Shown here: piece by piece, positions 8,770 to 16,722 of the stretch
How positions within the stretch are numbered: position 1 is the first letter of the stretch
Layout: each line of letters starts with the position of its first letter
DNA from: UBA6059 sp040222235
Lineage (GTDB): Bacteria; Bacteroidota; Bacteroidia; Cytophagales; Cyclobacteriaceae
Assembly: GCA_040222235.1 (NCBI GenBank)
Contig: JAVKDO010000078.1
Coordinates: 1 to 64,000, forward strand
Length of the DNA stretch: 64,000 nt
Reading direction: 5' to 3'
Made by a program: the position numbers and the translations under genes
The notes under the pieces: generated by a model
What the model was told of the DNA's origin: nothing
Databases searched by the model: none
The model's input: only the letters and a program-made list of their open reading frames with translations

Positions 8770-8854
8770 TATGTAATGAGGTTGAACTTGAAAATCAGTT
8801 CAATGAAAGGCATGAGGTTGCCTAAGCAGACAGCTTAACTGCCAGCATTACATA
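8770..8854 (-). promoter_or_regulatory. Candidate structured RNA leader of cusA (four-way junction)
   Basis: Read as mRNA (minus strand), the stretch between the HYC_CC_PP stop and the cusA ATG folds on paper as a closed multibranch element. TATGTAATG (8854-8846) pairs perfectly with CATTACATA (8778-8770), giving a 9-bp closing stem. Inside are three hairpins: TAAGC/GCTTA (8837-8833 with 8827-8823), GGCA/TGCC (8822-8819 with 8812-8809) and TTGAAC/GTTCAA (8803-8798 with 8787-8782). The closing stem ends two bases before the cusA ATG, so folding would bury the ribosome-binding region. The pairing is seen in sequence; a regulatory role is inferred. It could also be a processing site that sets pump stoichiometry. 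Confidence 0.45.
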
Positions 8855-8860
8855 CTTATA

Positions 8861-9277
8861 CTAGATGATGAAAACCTGGTGGAGGATCGATATATCCCTC
8901 GCCACCAGAGGAGGATCATAATGGGCGAATTGAGTTGTGTTTTCCGTTGAGGAAAACGATATGACATAGGAAGCCAAAAAGGCCACTATAAAGTCGAGGT
9001 TAACAGCAGATGCTGCCACTTTTGGCTTGAGTTCATTATCTACCTCAAGCGACAAATAGTCATTCTCGCAGCACGGCTTTTTTTTGATAGTAGTAGTAGC
9101 ACCAGGCTTGCGCTCACAGTCCTTGTCCATATCAGCCATACCACAGTCTAGGTGCACATGACCGATCATCATCCTAGACTCTACAGCCACACCTCCACAA
9201 TGGTGCGTACCTATAGCGAAACCAAGGTGACTAGCCAGTAGTAAGAGTGCAAGCGATATGGAGCCAATTCTTTTCAA
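8861..9277 (-). CDS. HYC_CC_PP-family small periplasmic protein
   Basis: This 138-residue protein has a signal peptide (KRIGSISLALLLLASHLG) and the sparse conserved positions that name the family: an N-terminal THHCGG, a central KKPCCEN and a C-terminal YDPPLVARDI. His and Cys at these positions are plausible Cu(I) ligands; the family function is unknown to me. The start codon is TTG (9277-9275). No ATG occurs before the HHC motif, so TTG is almost forced. A TATATTTG box lies only five bases upstream, which would make the transcript leaderless or nearly so. A second member of the family opens the regulon at 12406. The two proteins bracket the TonB receptor and HMA protein, suggesting a periplasmic copper relay or chaperone role. 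Confidence 0.8.
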   Translation of the reverse strand: MKRIGSISLALLLLASHLGFAIGTHHCGGVAVESRMMIGHVHLDCGMADMDKDCERKPGATTTIKKKPCCENDYLSLEVDNELKPKVAASAVNLDFIVAFLASYVISFSSTENTTQFAHYDPPLVARDISILHQVFII

Positions 9278-9282
9278 CTAAA

Positions 9283-9319
9283 CAAATATAACTAATCCGT
9301 TGGGGTCACTTTTACAAAA
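9283..9319 (-). promoter_or_regulatory. Putative Bacteroidota promoter of the TTG-started HYC_CC_PP gene
   Basis: On the minus strand TATATTTG (9290-9283) is a perfect match to the TAnnTTTG -7 box of Bacteroidota sigma factors. A TTTTG (9319-9315) lies upstream with a 24-base spacer, slightly longer than usual. The -7 box ends five bases before the TTG start, implying a very short or absent leader. If real, cusA and the downstream efflux genes have an internal promoter in addition to any promoter at 12407. Confidence 0.4.
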
Positions 9320-9370
9320 CTTTGAGTCGTGTCTACAAGATTCTGATTTGGTCATGGCCAATGTATTCAT

Positions 9371-9766
9371 CTAATTACCTTCTCCAGCCTTTAACGGTAC
9401 TTGTGGAATGGGCGTGTCATGCGCACCGTCCTTACAGCAAAAGGGTAGATTGTCATAGGCATCCTGCTCTCTGTATAGATCGTCAGCATGATAGCCCACC
9501 TTCGTGATTCGCTCCCTGATGGTCTGTGGATCCGTCTTTTTTGGATTGTATACTACCGTAACTACCTTATTCTCCAGATCAAGATCAGAGCTCTTCACTC
9601 CTTTTTCATAGGCCAGGTCATACTCGATGGCTTCCTTGCACATTTCACAAATGGCAGAGGTCTTGATCGAAATACTGAAACCTTCAGCCACTTCGATAGG
9701 CTGCTGCTGTGCCAAACAAACACCACCTGTCAACATAAATGTGATAAATAACAATTGCTTCATCAT
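9371..9766 (-). CDS. Periplasmic heavy-metal-associated (HMA) domain protein
   Basis: This 131-residue exported protein has a signal peptide (KQLLFITFMLTGGVCLAQ). It carries an HMA-type ferredoxin-like fold at about residues 28-95 with the motif AICEMCKEAIEYDL, a CxxC copper site. A C-terminal cysteine pair (LPFCCKDGAH) could add ligands. Two consecutive ATG codons (9766 and 9763) overlap the TGA of the upstream TonB-receptor gene; either can be the start, and both imply translational coupling. Unlike cytosolic CopZ it is secreted, so it should handle copper in the periplasm, perhaps passing it between the receptor and the efflux system. Cargo and partner are inferred. Confidence 0.85.
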   Translation of the reverse strand: MMKQLLFITFMLTGGVCLAQQQPIEVAEGFSISIKTSAICEMCKEAIEYDLAYEKGVKSSDLDLENKVVTVVYNPKKTDPQTIRERITKVGYHADDLYREQDAYDNLPFCCKDGAHDTPIPQVPLKAGEGN

Positions 9767-11955
9767 CTCTTTATTTTATATCTAAACCCAGCATAGACCA
9801 TCCTACCGGCAATAGGTGCCCAGACGATCGACGCATCAAAATTATCACCAAAAGGGTTACCAGGATCTATAATCGGGTCTTCTTGCGTGAATCCTAGCAA
9901 GTTTTCAGACCCTATGTAAACACTACCCCAACGGTAGCCTCGACTCACCTGAGCATTAAGCAAGAAAAAGTCCGGACTGAATCCATCTCTTTGGAGCCCT
10001 ACAGGTTTATCGCTGGTGTTAGGAAGTCGTTTTTGACCGTACCATTGTAAGGTAGCATCAACCACCCATCGATCGTATTTTGTTGCATAGGCCGCATTGA
10101 CCAACACCCTGTCCCTGGAAGTGTAGGGCACTTGCATTAGTTGTCCATTGATCGTGGTTTGGACATCATAATACTTGTAGGCACTCTTCAAGCTGAAGTT
10201 TTCATTGACCTGATAGGTCGCCTCAAGCTGGAAGCTGTGTGCAAAAGAAGAGCCGTCGAGGTTATACACATTGAGCTCATCAGAGCTCTGATCCATGTCA
10301 TAGATGAGCTGGTTCTCAAAGTTGGTATAGAAGTAGTCCCCTACCAAAGTCAGGTTTCTGTTGGCCAACTTAATGTCAGCCACTATGCTACCGCCAATAT
10401 TCCAGGTCACCTCCGGCTCTGGTGCCTCTTGAATCACAAGTCGTCTGCTCGACACCAGTGCATTACTGCTTTCCACCACAGCATTGGCCACCCGGTAGCC
10501 CCGACCAGCCGCTGCTCTCACTGTCAAACCGTCGGTGAATTGATAGCGCGTATGGAGGCGTGGTGTGACGAAAGTCCCGTATAAGTTATGAAAGTCTGTA
10601 CGACCACCGGCGATCAAGCTAAACTTGTCATTGGGTAAAAAGCTGTATTCGTAGTAGATACCAGGCACCACTTCCTGACGGGCAAAAGTCGAGTCCGCAA
10701 ATACCTCATCAAAATCGTCATACAGGAAGCTCACCCCTGTCTTGTACTGATGAAATGAGCTGCCGATGATGTTTTGAAAAATCACATTACCATAAATGGT
10801 GGTCTCCTGGCCTTCATACTCATTGCGACCAAAGCCACCGTCAATGTCCAGATAGCTGGCTGAGTAGAGGAAGCCCCAGCCTTTGTAAGGCTTCTGCTGG
10901 AAGAGTAGACCTGTCTTGCCAAAGACTTCCATACGCGTAGTATTATTGACAAACCCATATTCTGATGAGTTTAATAGATCATCACCAAAATCAAACCCAA
11001 CTTGTCCTCCAGCCTTTTCGTCACGCATGACTTGAATACCGATTTGTGACATGACCTTACTGCTTTGGTACTTGTAGCGATTCATCACATTGATCTGTCG
11101 GGACTTAGGCAAATCGAGAAACCCATCATCGTTTTGATCGATTTCACTGGCGAAATAATTAGAATGAAATAGTAGCGCCGTACTCCAGTGATCGTTAAGA
11201 TCTCTCGCATGGTTGACATTGACTTCAGCTCTTCCAAATGAGTTGATATAACTGTTGAGGTAGAGCCGCTCGCTGTTTTCTGGCTTCTTGAGCTCTACAT
11301 TAATTTGTCCGGTCATGGACTCATAGCCATTCACCACTGTGCCGGCTCCCTTGCCCACATCGATAGACTGTATCCATGTACCTGGGACAAAACCCATCCC
11401 AAACCTACCGGAAAGGCCTCTAACATGTGGAATATTCTCTCTGTTGATTTGTACATAATCACCACCCAAACCGAGCATTCTGATGGTTTTGGCTCCACTG
11501 ACTGCATCTGTAAATGACACATCCACAGATGCATTGGTCTCAAAGCTTTCCGATAGGTTGCAACAAGCTGCTTTAGTCAGCTCAGCCTCGGTAATAATCT
11601 CCGTATGCTTCGAATCTAGGCGGTCAAAGAAGGTGCTACTGGACTGGACTATTACTTCATCGAGTTCTTGAGAGTTCTCCTGAAGCATAATGTGCATTGG
11701 GGTACCGGATCTCGCGGTAATGGTGTCTGGTAAATAGCCAGTGTAGCTGACTACTACCTCAGCATTTTTTCTGGTAAGAATCAGGTCAAATCGACCCGAC
11801 ACATCGGTGATGGTGCCATTGCTCGTATTAAGCTCTTGTATGGTCGCGCCAATCAGTGGCTGGTGCTGATCGTCAGCCACCCTACCCGATATCCTCTGTG
11901 CTGTGACCTGCTGAACAAATAGAAGGGTAATAAAAACTAGTATTTTTTGAAACAT
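9763..11955 (-). CDS. TonB-dependent outer-membrane receptor of the copper regulon
   Basis: This 730-residue protein has a signal peptide and a carboxypeptidase-regulatory-like N-terminal domain (QRISGRVADDQHQPLIGATI, residues 20-100). A plug domain (about 115-225) contains MLGLGGDYVQINRENIPHVRG and a VVNGYESMTGQINVEL strand. A 22-stranded-type barrel ends in an aromatic-rich strand (MVYAGFRYKIKR). It is shorter than SusC proteins and lacks a SusD partner, so it resembles metal or siderophore receptors. It sits inside the copper genes, overlapping the HMA gene by four bases and 67 bp after the first HYC_CC_PP gene. Import or sensing of copper, or of a copper-binding metallophore, is the contextual inference. 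Uptake genes inside an efflux regulon are notable. Iron uptake remains possible. Confidence 0.85.
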   Translation of the reverse strand: MFQKILVFITLLFVQQVTAQRISGRVADDQHQPLIGATIQELNTSNGTITDVSGRFDLILTRKNAEVVVSYTGYLPDTITARSGTPMHIMLQENSQELDEVIVQSSSTFFDRLDSKHTEIITEAELTKAACCNLSESFETNASVDVSFTDAVSGAKTIRMLGLGGDYVQINRENIPHVRGLSGRFGMGFVPGTWIQSIDVGKGAGTVVNGYESMTGQINVELKKPENSERLYLNSYINSFGRAEVNVNHARDLNDHWSTALLFHSNYFASEIDQNDDGFLDLPKSRQINVMNRYKYQSSKVMSQIGIQVMRDEKAGGQVGFDFGDDLLNSSEYGFVNNTTRMEVFGKTGLLFQQKPYKGWGFLYSASYLDIDGGFGRNEYEGQETTIYGNVIFQNIIGSSFHQYKTGVSFLYDDFDEVFADSTFARQEVVPGIYYEYSFLPNDKFSLIAGGRTDFHNLYGTFVTPRLHTRYQFTDGLTVRAAAGRGYRVANAVVESSNALVSSRRLVIQEAPEPEVTWNIGGSIVADIKLANRNLTLVGDYFYTNFENQLIYDMDQSSDELNVYNLDGSSFAHSFQLEATYQVNENFSLKSAYKYYDVQTTINGQLMQVPYTSRDRVLVNAAYATKYDRWVVDATLQWYGQKRLPNTSDKPVGLQRDGFSPDFFLLNAQVSRGYRWGSVYIGSENLLGFTQEDPIIDPGNPFGDNFDASIVWAPIAGRMVYAGFRYKIKR

Positions 11956-12022
11956 TGAAAGATGAATAAATGATAATTGAAACTAGCTCGACATGGCTGT
12001 CGACTGCTTAATCCTCATTGTA

Positions 12023-12406
12023 TCATATCAAGAATTGCTGAACCAGAACAGGTATGTCTTTGGCAATAAGCGGAGGGGCATTCAGATCAATGAACGGATA
12101 AGTCACCAACTGAGGATCAACATCAATCAATATATAGGCAACCTCATTGACCAAACTCATTTCAGTCGTCAAATCAACATCAAAAACAGTCTTTTGAAGT
12201 TGCTCGATTCTTAACTCCTCTGTAGTGTTCTCACAGCACGGCATCTTGTTTTCGTCTGCATCCTGGCAGCCTTGGGCGTGATCGTTGATCTCTACAGACA
12301 TCAGCCTACCCATGCAATAGTGCTTGCTCAACGTGACGCCAGTTGTCGCAAAGAGCAACAGCATCACCAGCAGCATATGAAAGTAGGTATGTCTTGATCT
12401 GATCAC
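12023..12406 (-). CDS. HYC_CC_PP-family small periplasmic protein, first gene of the copper regulon
   Basis: This protein of up to 127 residues has the family signatures SKHYCMGR, MPCCENTT and LNAPPLIAKDIPVL. The frame opens at GTG 12406 (VIRSRHTYFHMLLVM...), whose Arg/His-rich start suits a signal peptide. The only ATG before the HYC motif region begins at 12376 and would give a signal sequence without positive charge. A TATATTCG box lies at 12418-12411, four bases upstream of the GTG, the same arrangement as in the paralogue at 9277. The divergent Hsp20 gene starts 200 bp away. Function is unknown; the conserved His/Cys pattern and the neighbours point to copper binding outside the cytoplasm. 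Confidence 0.75.
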   Translation of the reverse strand: MIRSRHTYFHMLLVMLLLFATTGVTLSKHYCMGRLMSVEINDHAQGCQDADENKMPCCENTTEELRIEQLQKTVFDVDLTTEMSLVNEVAYILIDVDPQLVTYPFIDLNAPPLIAKDIPVLVQQFLI

Positions 12407-12433
12407 AATGCGAATATACGAAGTATTCGAAAC

Positions 12434-12511
12434 AAGGGTTCATAACCCTTATTTTGCGAGATCCCTGATTTGGGGAAAACAGTACACACCATGCAGTACC
12501 ATCGTGGTACT
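12434..12511. promoter_or_regulatory. Divergent promoter region with two dyads
   Basis: The 200-bp gap between the divergent copper regulon and hsp20 contains two dyads. AAGGGTT-CAT-AACCCTT (12434-12450) is placed just upstream of a TATATTCG -7-like box for the copper regulon. AGTACCA-TCG-TGGTACT (12495-12511) lies 95 bp before hsp20. Each has perfect 7-bp arms and a 3-base centre. They look like operators for dimeric regulators. The first is the natural candidate for copper-responsive control, which is inferred from position only. Confidence 0.4.
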
Positions 12512-12606
12512 CTAGCAACAGAATTCAAGGAAAAAACGCTGTAGCACTTCATTTTCCGATAGGCACGTCATTTGATCTCTCAGGTTGAACCAAATGAAAA
12601 AATGAT

Positions 12607-13020
12607 ATGATAAGTAATGAACGAGGAAATGATTTTATGAGTGGATTTGCCAGTGACAACTATTTGTCACAATTCGCAACTAGCAATCCTTCACACCCAT
12701 CGCCTATCGTCAACGTTGCTGAGAATGAGGAGGCCTACCTCCTAGAGATTGGGATACCGGGATTCACCAAAGAAGAAATCAAGATAGAATTGACAGATTT
12801 CCAATTGACTATATCAGGTCAAAAGATGCTATCGCAAAATCAGAAGGAAGAGTATCCGCTTAAGGAATCGGCCTCCAAAAATATCAGAAATGCCTTCTTC
12901 ATCGCTGAACATATCAATAAGAAAAATATCTCGGCAAAATTCGAAAGTGGTATGTTAATCGTCACTTTACCAAAGCTTTACGAGCCCGATAATCATTCCT
13001 CACTGATCGAGATTGATTAA
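12607..13020 (+). CDS. Small heat-shock protein (Hsp20 / alpha-crystallin family)
   Basis: This 137-residue cytosolic holdase has an alpha-crystallin domain at about residues 33-125. The typical start is PIVNVAENEEAYLLEIGIPG, and the late strand motif is KNISAKFESGMLIVTLPK (the family's A-x-x-x-n-G-v-L core). A short C-terminal tail contains SLIEID, an I-x-I-like motif used for oligomer assembly. Its length is normal. A universal stress protein gene follows 47 bp downstream on the same strand, a pairing common in genes switched on by low oxygen or general stress. The role is to bind unfolded proteins until ATP-dependent chaperones act. Regulation may involve the dyad at 12495-12511. Confidence 0.93.
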   Translation: MISNERGNDFMSGFASDNYLSQFATSNPSHPSPIVNVAENEEAYLLEIGIPGFTKEEIKIELTDFQLTISGQKMLSQNQKEEYPLKESASKNIRNAFFIAEHINKKNISAKFESGMLIVTLPKLYEPDNHSSLIEID

Positions 13021-13067
13021 GAGCACAGCGTTTCGAAAAATCATGTTTTACCCTAAATACTAAATCA

Positions 13068-13925
13068 ATGAATACAAATAATAAAATACTCGTACCAATA
13101 GATTTTTCAAATATATCACAGGCCGGTTTGGCCACAGCCATTGACGTCATGTCCAAAACAGATACTGGCTTGGTTGTCTTCAACGTAGTGGAGCAGCCCT
13201 ACAGCGGATCTTTCAGAGTGGATGGAGATATCTCGTCACGACTAGCCAATAAGCAAGAAGAAGGACGATTCGTAATAGAGCTGACTGAAAAGCGAAAACA
13301 GGAAATGGTCGCACTCTTAGCTGGTTATGATCTCGATTCAGATCAGATAGAAAGCATGATTTATGTTGGAGAATTTCGAAATGTACTTGAGAGCATCGTT
13401 AATGAAAGAGACGATATCGCTATGATGATTATGGGTACATCAGGAGAAACTAGCACCAGTGAATTCTTCACTGGAAACAAGGCCACACAGTCTGCCCGAG
13501 CCTTGGATATTCCGGTATTAACTGTCAAAGGGTTTGAACCAGTGAGCGATCTTAAAAGACTACTACTCTGGATAGATAAAGACAAGTTCATCAATGAGCG
13601 AATGACGACATTGAGTCGTTTATCCAACGCCCTGCATATGCATATTTCAATTTTAGGTGTTTCAGAATCCATGAGTGACGTAGCGGCTTTGAGAAATTCT
13701 CTCAAAACTTTCGCTGAAAGGAATAGCTTCAACAAGTATGAAGTAATGACCATGGATGGAGGTGATGAATTGAAAAAAATCGCTCACACAATTAAAACAG
13801 GAAACTATGATGCGGTGGCCACCCTGTCCAACAGGACTTCAGGCTTTATGAGACTCTTCGTCGGAGACGAAATTGAAGATATGATAAATGAAATGGATGT
13901 ACCTGTAATTGCAGTAACCGATTAA
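13068..13925 (+). CDS. Universal stress protein with tandem UspA domains
   Basis: This 285-residue protein contains two Usp folds. The first (residues 3-148) is canonical: KILVPIDFSNISQAGL at the start, an IMGTSG...FFTGNKATQSAR loop typical of ATP-binding Usp proteins, and the closing strand IPVLTVK. The second (about 155-285) is more diverged, ending RLFVGDEIEDMINEMDVPVIAV with a weaker nucleotide loop (TLSNRTSGFMRLFVG). Two-domain Usps are common in Bacteroidota and act as monomeric equivalents of the Usp dimer. It probably forms an operon with hsp20. The specific stress and nucleotide dependence are not evident. Confidence 0.92.
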   Translation: MNTNNKILVPIDFSNISQAGLATAIDVMSKTDTGLVVFNVVEQPYSGSFRVDGDISSRLANKQEEGRFVIELTEKRKQEMVALLAGYDLDSDQIESMIYVGEFRNVLESIVNERDDIAMMIMGTSGETSTSEFFTGNKATQSARALDIPVLTVKGFEPVSDLKRLLLWIDKDKFINERMTTLSRLSNALHMHISILGVSESMSDVAALRNSLKTFAERNSFNKYEVMTMDGGDELKKIAHTIKTGNYDAVATLSNRTSGFMRLFVGDEIEDMINEMDVPVIAVTD

Positions 13926-13956
13926 TACGTCCAAAAAGCAGGCAATAAAAAATTTC

Positions 13957-14043
13957 ATGAAACCAACTATCCCCTGGTCGGGCACCCCGAGGCAAGCCGT
14001 CGGGGTACCCGTCTGCCGACGAGGCAGGATTCGCTGGTTTCAT
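13957..14043. repeat. 87-bp REP-like palindromic element
   Basis: The element is bounded by ATGAAACCA (13957-13965) and its inverse TGGTTTCAT (14035-14043). Inside is a long imperfect hairpin, CGGG-CA-CCCCGA...TCGGGG-TA-CCCG (13979-14011). A second hairpin, CTGCC-GACGA-GGCAG, lies at 14013-14027. Nested perfect arms of this kind are typical of REP/BIME elements between genes. The second hairpin has a relative inside cusB (2438-2454). No transposase is present nearby. Confidence 0.6.
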
Positions 14044-14104
14044 ACCCAATCAAGTTGAGCACATGTTTTGATCTGAAGATCAAAAACCGAAATTATTTAT
14101 TTGG

Positions 14105-14161
14105 ATCCCCGCCTTCGCGAGGATGACGTTTTTATTGGAACCCCGAGGCAGAGCCTTGAGG
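14105..14161. repeat. Two further short palindromic repeats
   Basis: ATCCCCGCCTTCGCGAGGAT (14105-14124) is an imperfect hairpin of a kind often seen between bacterial genes, here followed by GACG and a T-run. CCCCGAGGC-AGA-GCCTTGAGG (14141-14161) is another imperfect hairpin whose left arm matches the CCCCGAGGC inside the larger element at 13985-13993. Together with 13957-14043 they fill most of the 431-bp gap between the universal stress protein gene and the permease gene. The remainder (14211-14356) shows no gene and should hold the permease promoter. Confidence 0.45.
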
Positions 14162-14181
14162 AATTCTTTGGATTAAATCAG

Positions 14182-14210
14182 GGCTTTCTAATTAGAGGAA
14201 GCCTTTTTTT
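14182..14210 (+). terminator. Rho-independent terminator
   Basis: GGCTTTCT (14182-14189) pairs with AGGAAGCC (14196-14203, one G-T pair) around a 6-base loop. Seven T residues follow (14204-14210). It lies downstream of the stress genes and the REP-like cluster, and 147 bp before the permease gene, which it should insulate. Confidence 0.75.
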
Positions 14211-14356
14211 ATGCACTAGTCTTCAGAATTACGCATGGGGCTGATACATTTTTTTGAATTCTGTTTGTAACCTTCCGTGAGGTCGTAGGTATTCGGATAC
14301 GTAATGCAACTCTTTCATCTTTACCCGAGTCTATTTTATATCCCAACACCATTACT

Positions 14357-16720
14357 ATGTTCAAGCTCTTCCTGATTTCTGCCATCCGAAACCTTCAAAA
14401 AAACCGCGTTTATTCATTCATCAATATAAGTGGCTTAGCTATCGGCATTGCCAGTGCAATTCTGATACTGCTATGGGTAAATGATGAAACCACCTACGAC
14501 AAGTTTGTTCCTAAGGCGGAGCGGCTATTCCAAGTGTGGGTCAACGCGGAGTTTGATGGTGAAGTCAACTCTTGGAACTCCGTTCCACTCCCGACATATG
14601 ATGCCATGAAAGATGCGCAGAGCGCCATCGTGGAGTCTACTGTGGCTGGATGGGGAGGTGACCGGTTGATTGCTTATGAAGATAAAAGAGTCATACAACA
14701 TGGGTATTATGTAGGCAAAGAGTTCTTAGACATGTTCGAGTTTGAAGCAGTCCAAGGCGATGCTCAGCAGGCACTAAAAGATCCCAGTTCCATCGTGATC
14801 ACGGAAACATTAGCTGAGATGCTTTTTGGAAAGGAAGACCCTATCGGAAAAATACTCAAAGTAGAAGACGAAAGCCCCCTCCAGGTAACTGCTGTGCTCA
14901 AGGAATTACCTATCAATTCATCCTTTAAGTTTGAATATCTCATACCCTGGGAGCAGCGCGAAAAGGTGAATGACTGGGTGGCCCGTAATAGAACGAACTG
15001 GGGTAACTACTCCTTTCAAGTATATGTAGAGCTCGATGATCCCAGCAAGGAGAAAGAAGTAGAACAGGCCGTCTTTACGATGCTGCAGGACAATGGAGAG
15101 GATGATCTACCCCGTCACTTCTTTTTCCATCCTATGCCACGCTGGCGCCTACACTCACAGTTCGAGAATGGTGTAGAGGCCGGCGGAAGATATGAGACGG
15201 TTCAGCTTTTTACGGCGATAGCCATTTTCATTATCATCATAGCGTGTATCAATTTTATGAATCTCGCTACGGCCAGATCCGAAAAACGCGCACGAGAGGT
15301 CGGTATCAGAAAGAGCCTCGGTTCGAGTAAAGCCAGCATCATCATTCAGTTTCTAGGGGAATCACTTCTCATCACCACCATTTCGTTTGCGTTGGCCGTC
15401 ATTCTGGCCTTGCTCGCACTACCCTACTACAACACGATGGTCGACAAGACGCTGACTATCGATCTCATGTCGATGCAGTTTTGGGTATTTGCCTTCCTTA
15501 TGATTGTGGTGACAGGCGTAGTGTCGGGTAGCTATCCGGCCTTCTTCTTGTCCTCCTTCAAGCCAACGGTGACCCTCAAAGGTTCGATCAAAGCAGGCAA
15601 GGGTGCTTCCCTACCGAGAAAAATATTGGTCATCCTCCAATTCGGATTTTCCATATTGCTGATGGTCAGTACTGTGGTGATCTATCAGCAAATAGAACTC
15701 GTACAAAATCGCGAACTCGGCTATGATCAAAACTATCTAATCAGTGTGCAACGCACGGATGCCATCGATGACAACTATCAGGTGCTCAAAAATGAGTTGA
15801 TCCAATCAGGTATGGTCGAGAATGTCACCCGCTCTAACGGTATGATCACCCAGATCAACTCGAATAACTTCCTTGGCTGGCCAGGTAAGCCAGAAGATCT
15901 AAGGGTGATGTTTGTGACAATCGTAACCGAATACGACTATGCCAATACCATGGGTGTGGAGATGCTTCAGGGCCGGGATTTCATGAAGGAGTTCTCCAGT
16001 GATAGTGATGCGATTGTAATCAATAAAGCTGCCCTTGACTTAATGAACCTGGAAGACCCTATTGGTACCAATCTCGACCTCTGGGATGAGAAACGCAAGC
16101 TTATCGGCGTGATGGACAATGTATTGATGGGTTCACCGTATGAGCCAGTGAGACCGACTTTCATGATCCTAGATGACTGGGGTGGCTATGTAAGCCTACG
16201 ACTAAAGCGAGGAGCTGATCTCCAGCCCACACTAGCCAGCGTCGAGCAGATCTTCAATAAGCATAATCCAGCCTATCCCTTTGAGTATAAGTTTGCCGAC
16301 ATAGAGTTTCAGGACAAGTTCAGCATCATCAATCTGACCAAGCAGCTATCGGGCCTCTTTTCTATTCTAGCCATTTTCATCACCGGTATGGGCCTCTTCG
16401 GGTTAGCCAGCTTCATGGCTGAGCAGCGCACCAAAGAGATCGGCATCAGAAAGGTACTTGGCGCGTCTATTACTCACTTGATCGGTTTGATCTCCAAGGA
16501 TTTTTCACTTCTGGTATTTATCTCCTTTGTGATCACAGCACCCCTCACCTACTTCTTACTCGATCAATACCTTGATCGATACGAGATCAGGGTGGGTATC
16601 GAGTGGTGGGTATTCCCAGTAGTTGGGCTGGTTGCGCTTGGGTTTGCGCTAGCGATAGTTGCCAATCAGGCAGGACGTGCAGCGCGGATGAATCCGGTGA
16701 AGTCTCTGCGACAGGAGTAA
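14357..16720 (+). CDS. FtsX/MacB-type ABC transporter permease
   Basis: This 787-residue membrane protein is of the large Bacteroidota FtsX-like class. The N-terminal helix (residues 20-42, NISGLAIGIASAILILLWV) is followed by a MacB-type periplasmic core (about 45-260). Three helices from about 285 to 400 include the conserved cytoplasmic loop ARSEKRAREVGIRKSLGSS. A duplicated half follows: a helix at about 425, a second periplasmic core, and three final helices with QRTKEIGIRKVLGAS. The paired EIGIRK motifs are the ATPase-coupling loops. No ATPase subunit gene is adjacent, so the partner must be encoded elsewhere. Such permeases extrude lipoproteins, peptides or antibiotics; the substrate here is unknown. 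Confidence 0.9.
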   Translation: MFKLFLISAIRNLQKNRVYSFINISGLAIGIASAILILLWVNDETTYDKFVPKAERLFQVWVNAEFDGEVNSWNSVPLPTYDAMKDAQSAIVESTVAGWGGDRLIAYEDKRVIQHGYYVGKEFLDMFEFEAVQGDAQQALKDPSSIVITETLAEMLFGKEDPIGKILKVEDESPLQVTAVLKELPINSSFKFEYLIPWEQREKVNDWVARNRTNWGNYSFQVYVELDDPSKEKEVEQAVFTMLQDNGEDDLPRHFFFHPMPRWRLHSQFENGVEAGGRYETVQLFTAIAIFIIIIACINFMNLATARSEKRAREVGIRKSLGSSKASIIIQFLGESLLITTISFALAVILALLALPYYNTMVDKTLTIDLMSMQFWVFAFLMIVVTGVVSGSYPAFFLSSFKPTVTLKGSIKAGKGASLPRKILVILQFGFSILLMVSTVVIYQQIELVQNRELGYDQNYLISVQRTDAIDDNYQVLKNELIQSGMVENVTRSNGMITQINSNNFLGWPGKPEDLRVMFVTIVTEYDYANTMGVEMLQGRDFMKEFSSDSDAIVINKAALDLMNLEDPIGTNLDLWDEKRKLIGVMDNVLMGSPYEPVRPTFMILDDWGGYVSLRLKRGADLQPTLASVEQIFNKHNPAYPFEYKFADIEFQDKFSIINLTKQLSGLFSILAIFITGMGLFGLASFMAEQRTKEIGIRKVLGASITHLIGLISKDFSLLVFISFVITAPLTYFLLDQYLDRYEIRVGIEWWVFPVVGLVALGFALAIVANQAGRAARMNPVKSLRQE

Positions 16721-16722
16721 GG

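Noticed and set aside
12568..12597. CATTTG...CAAATG dyad just before hsp20 as an operator
   Set aside because: Only six base pairs with a wide AT-rich gap; likely by chance, and weaker than the two perfect dyads nearby.
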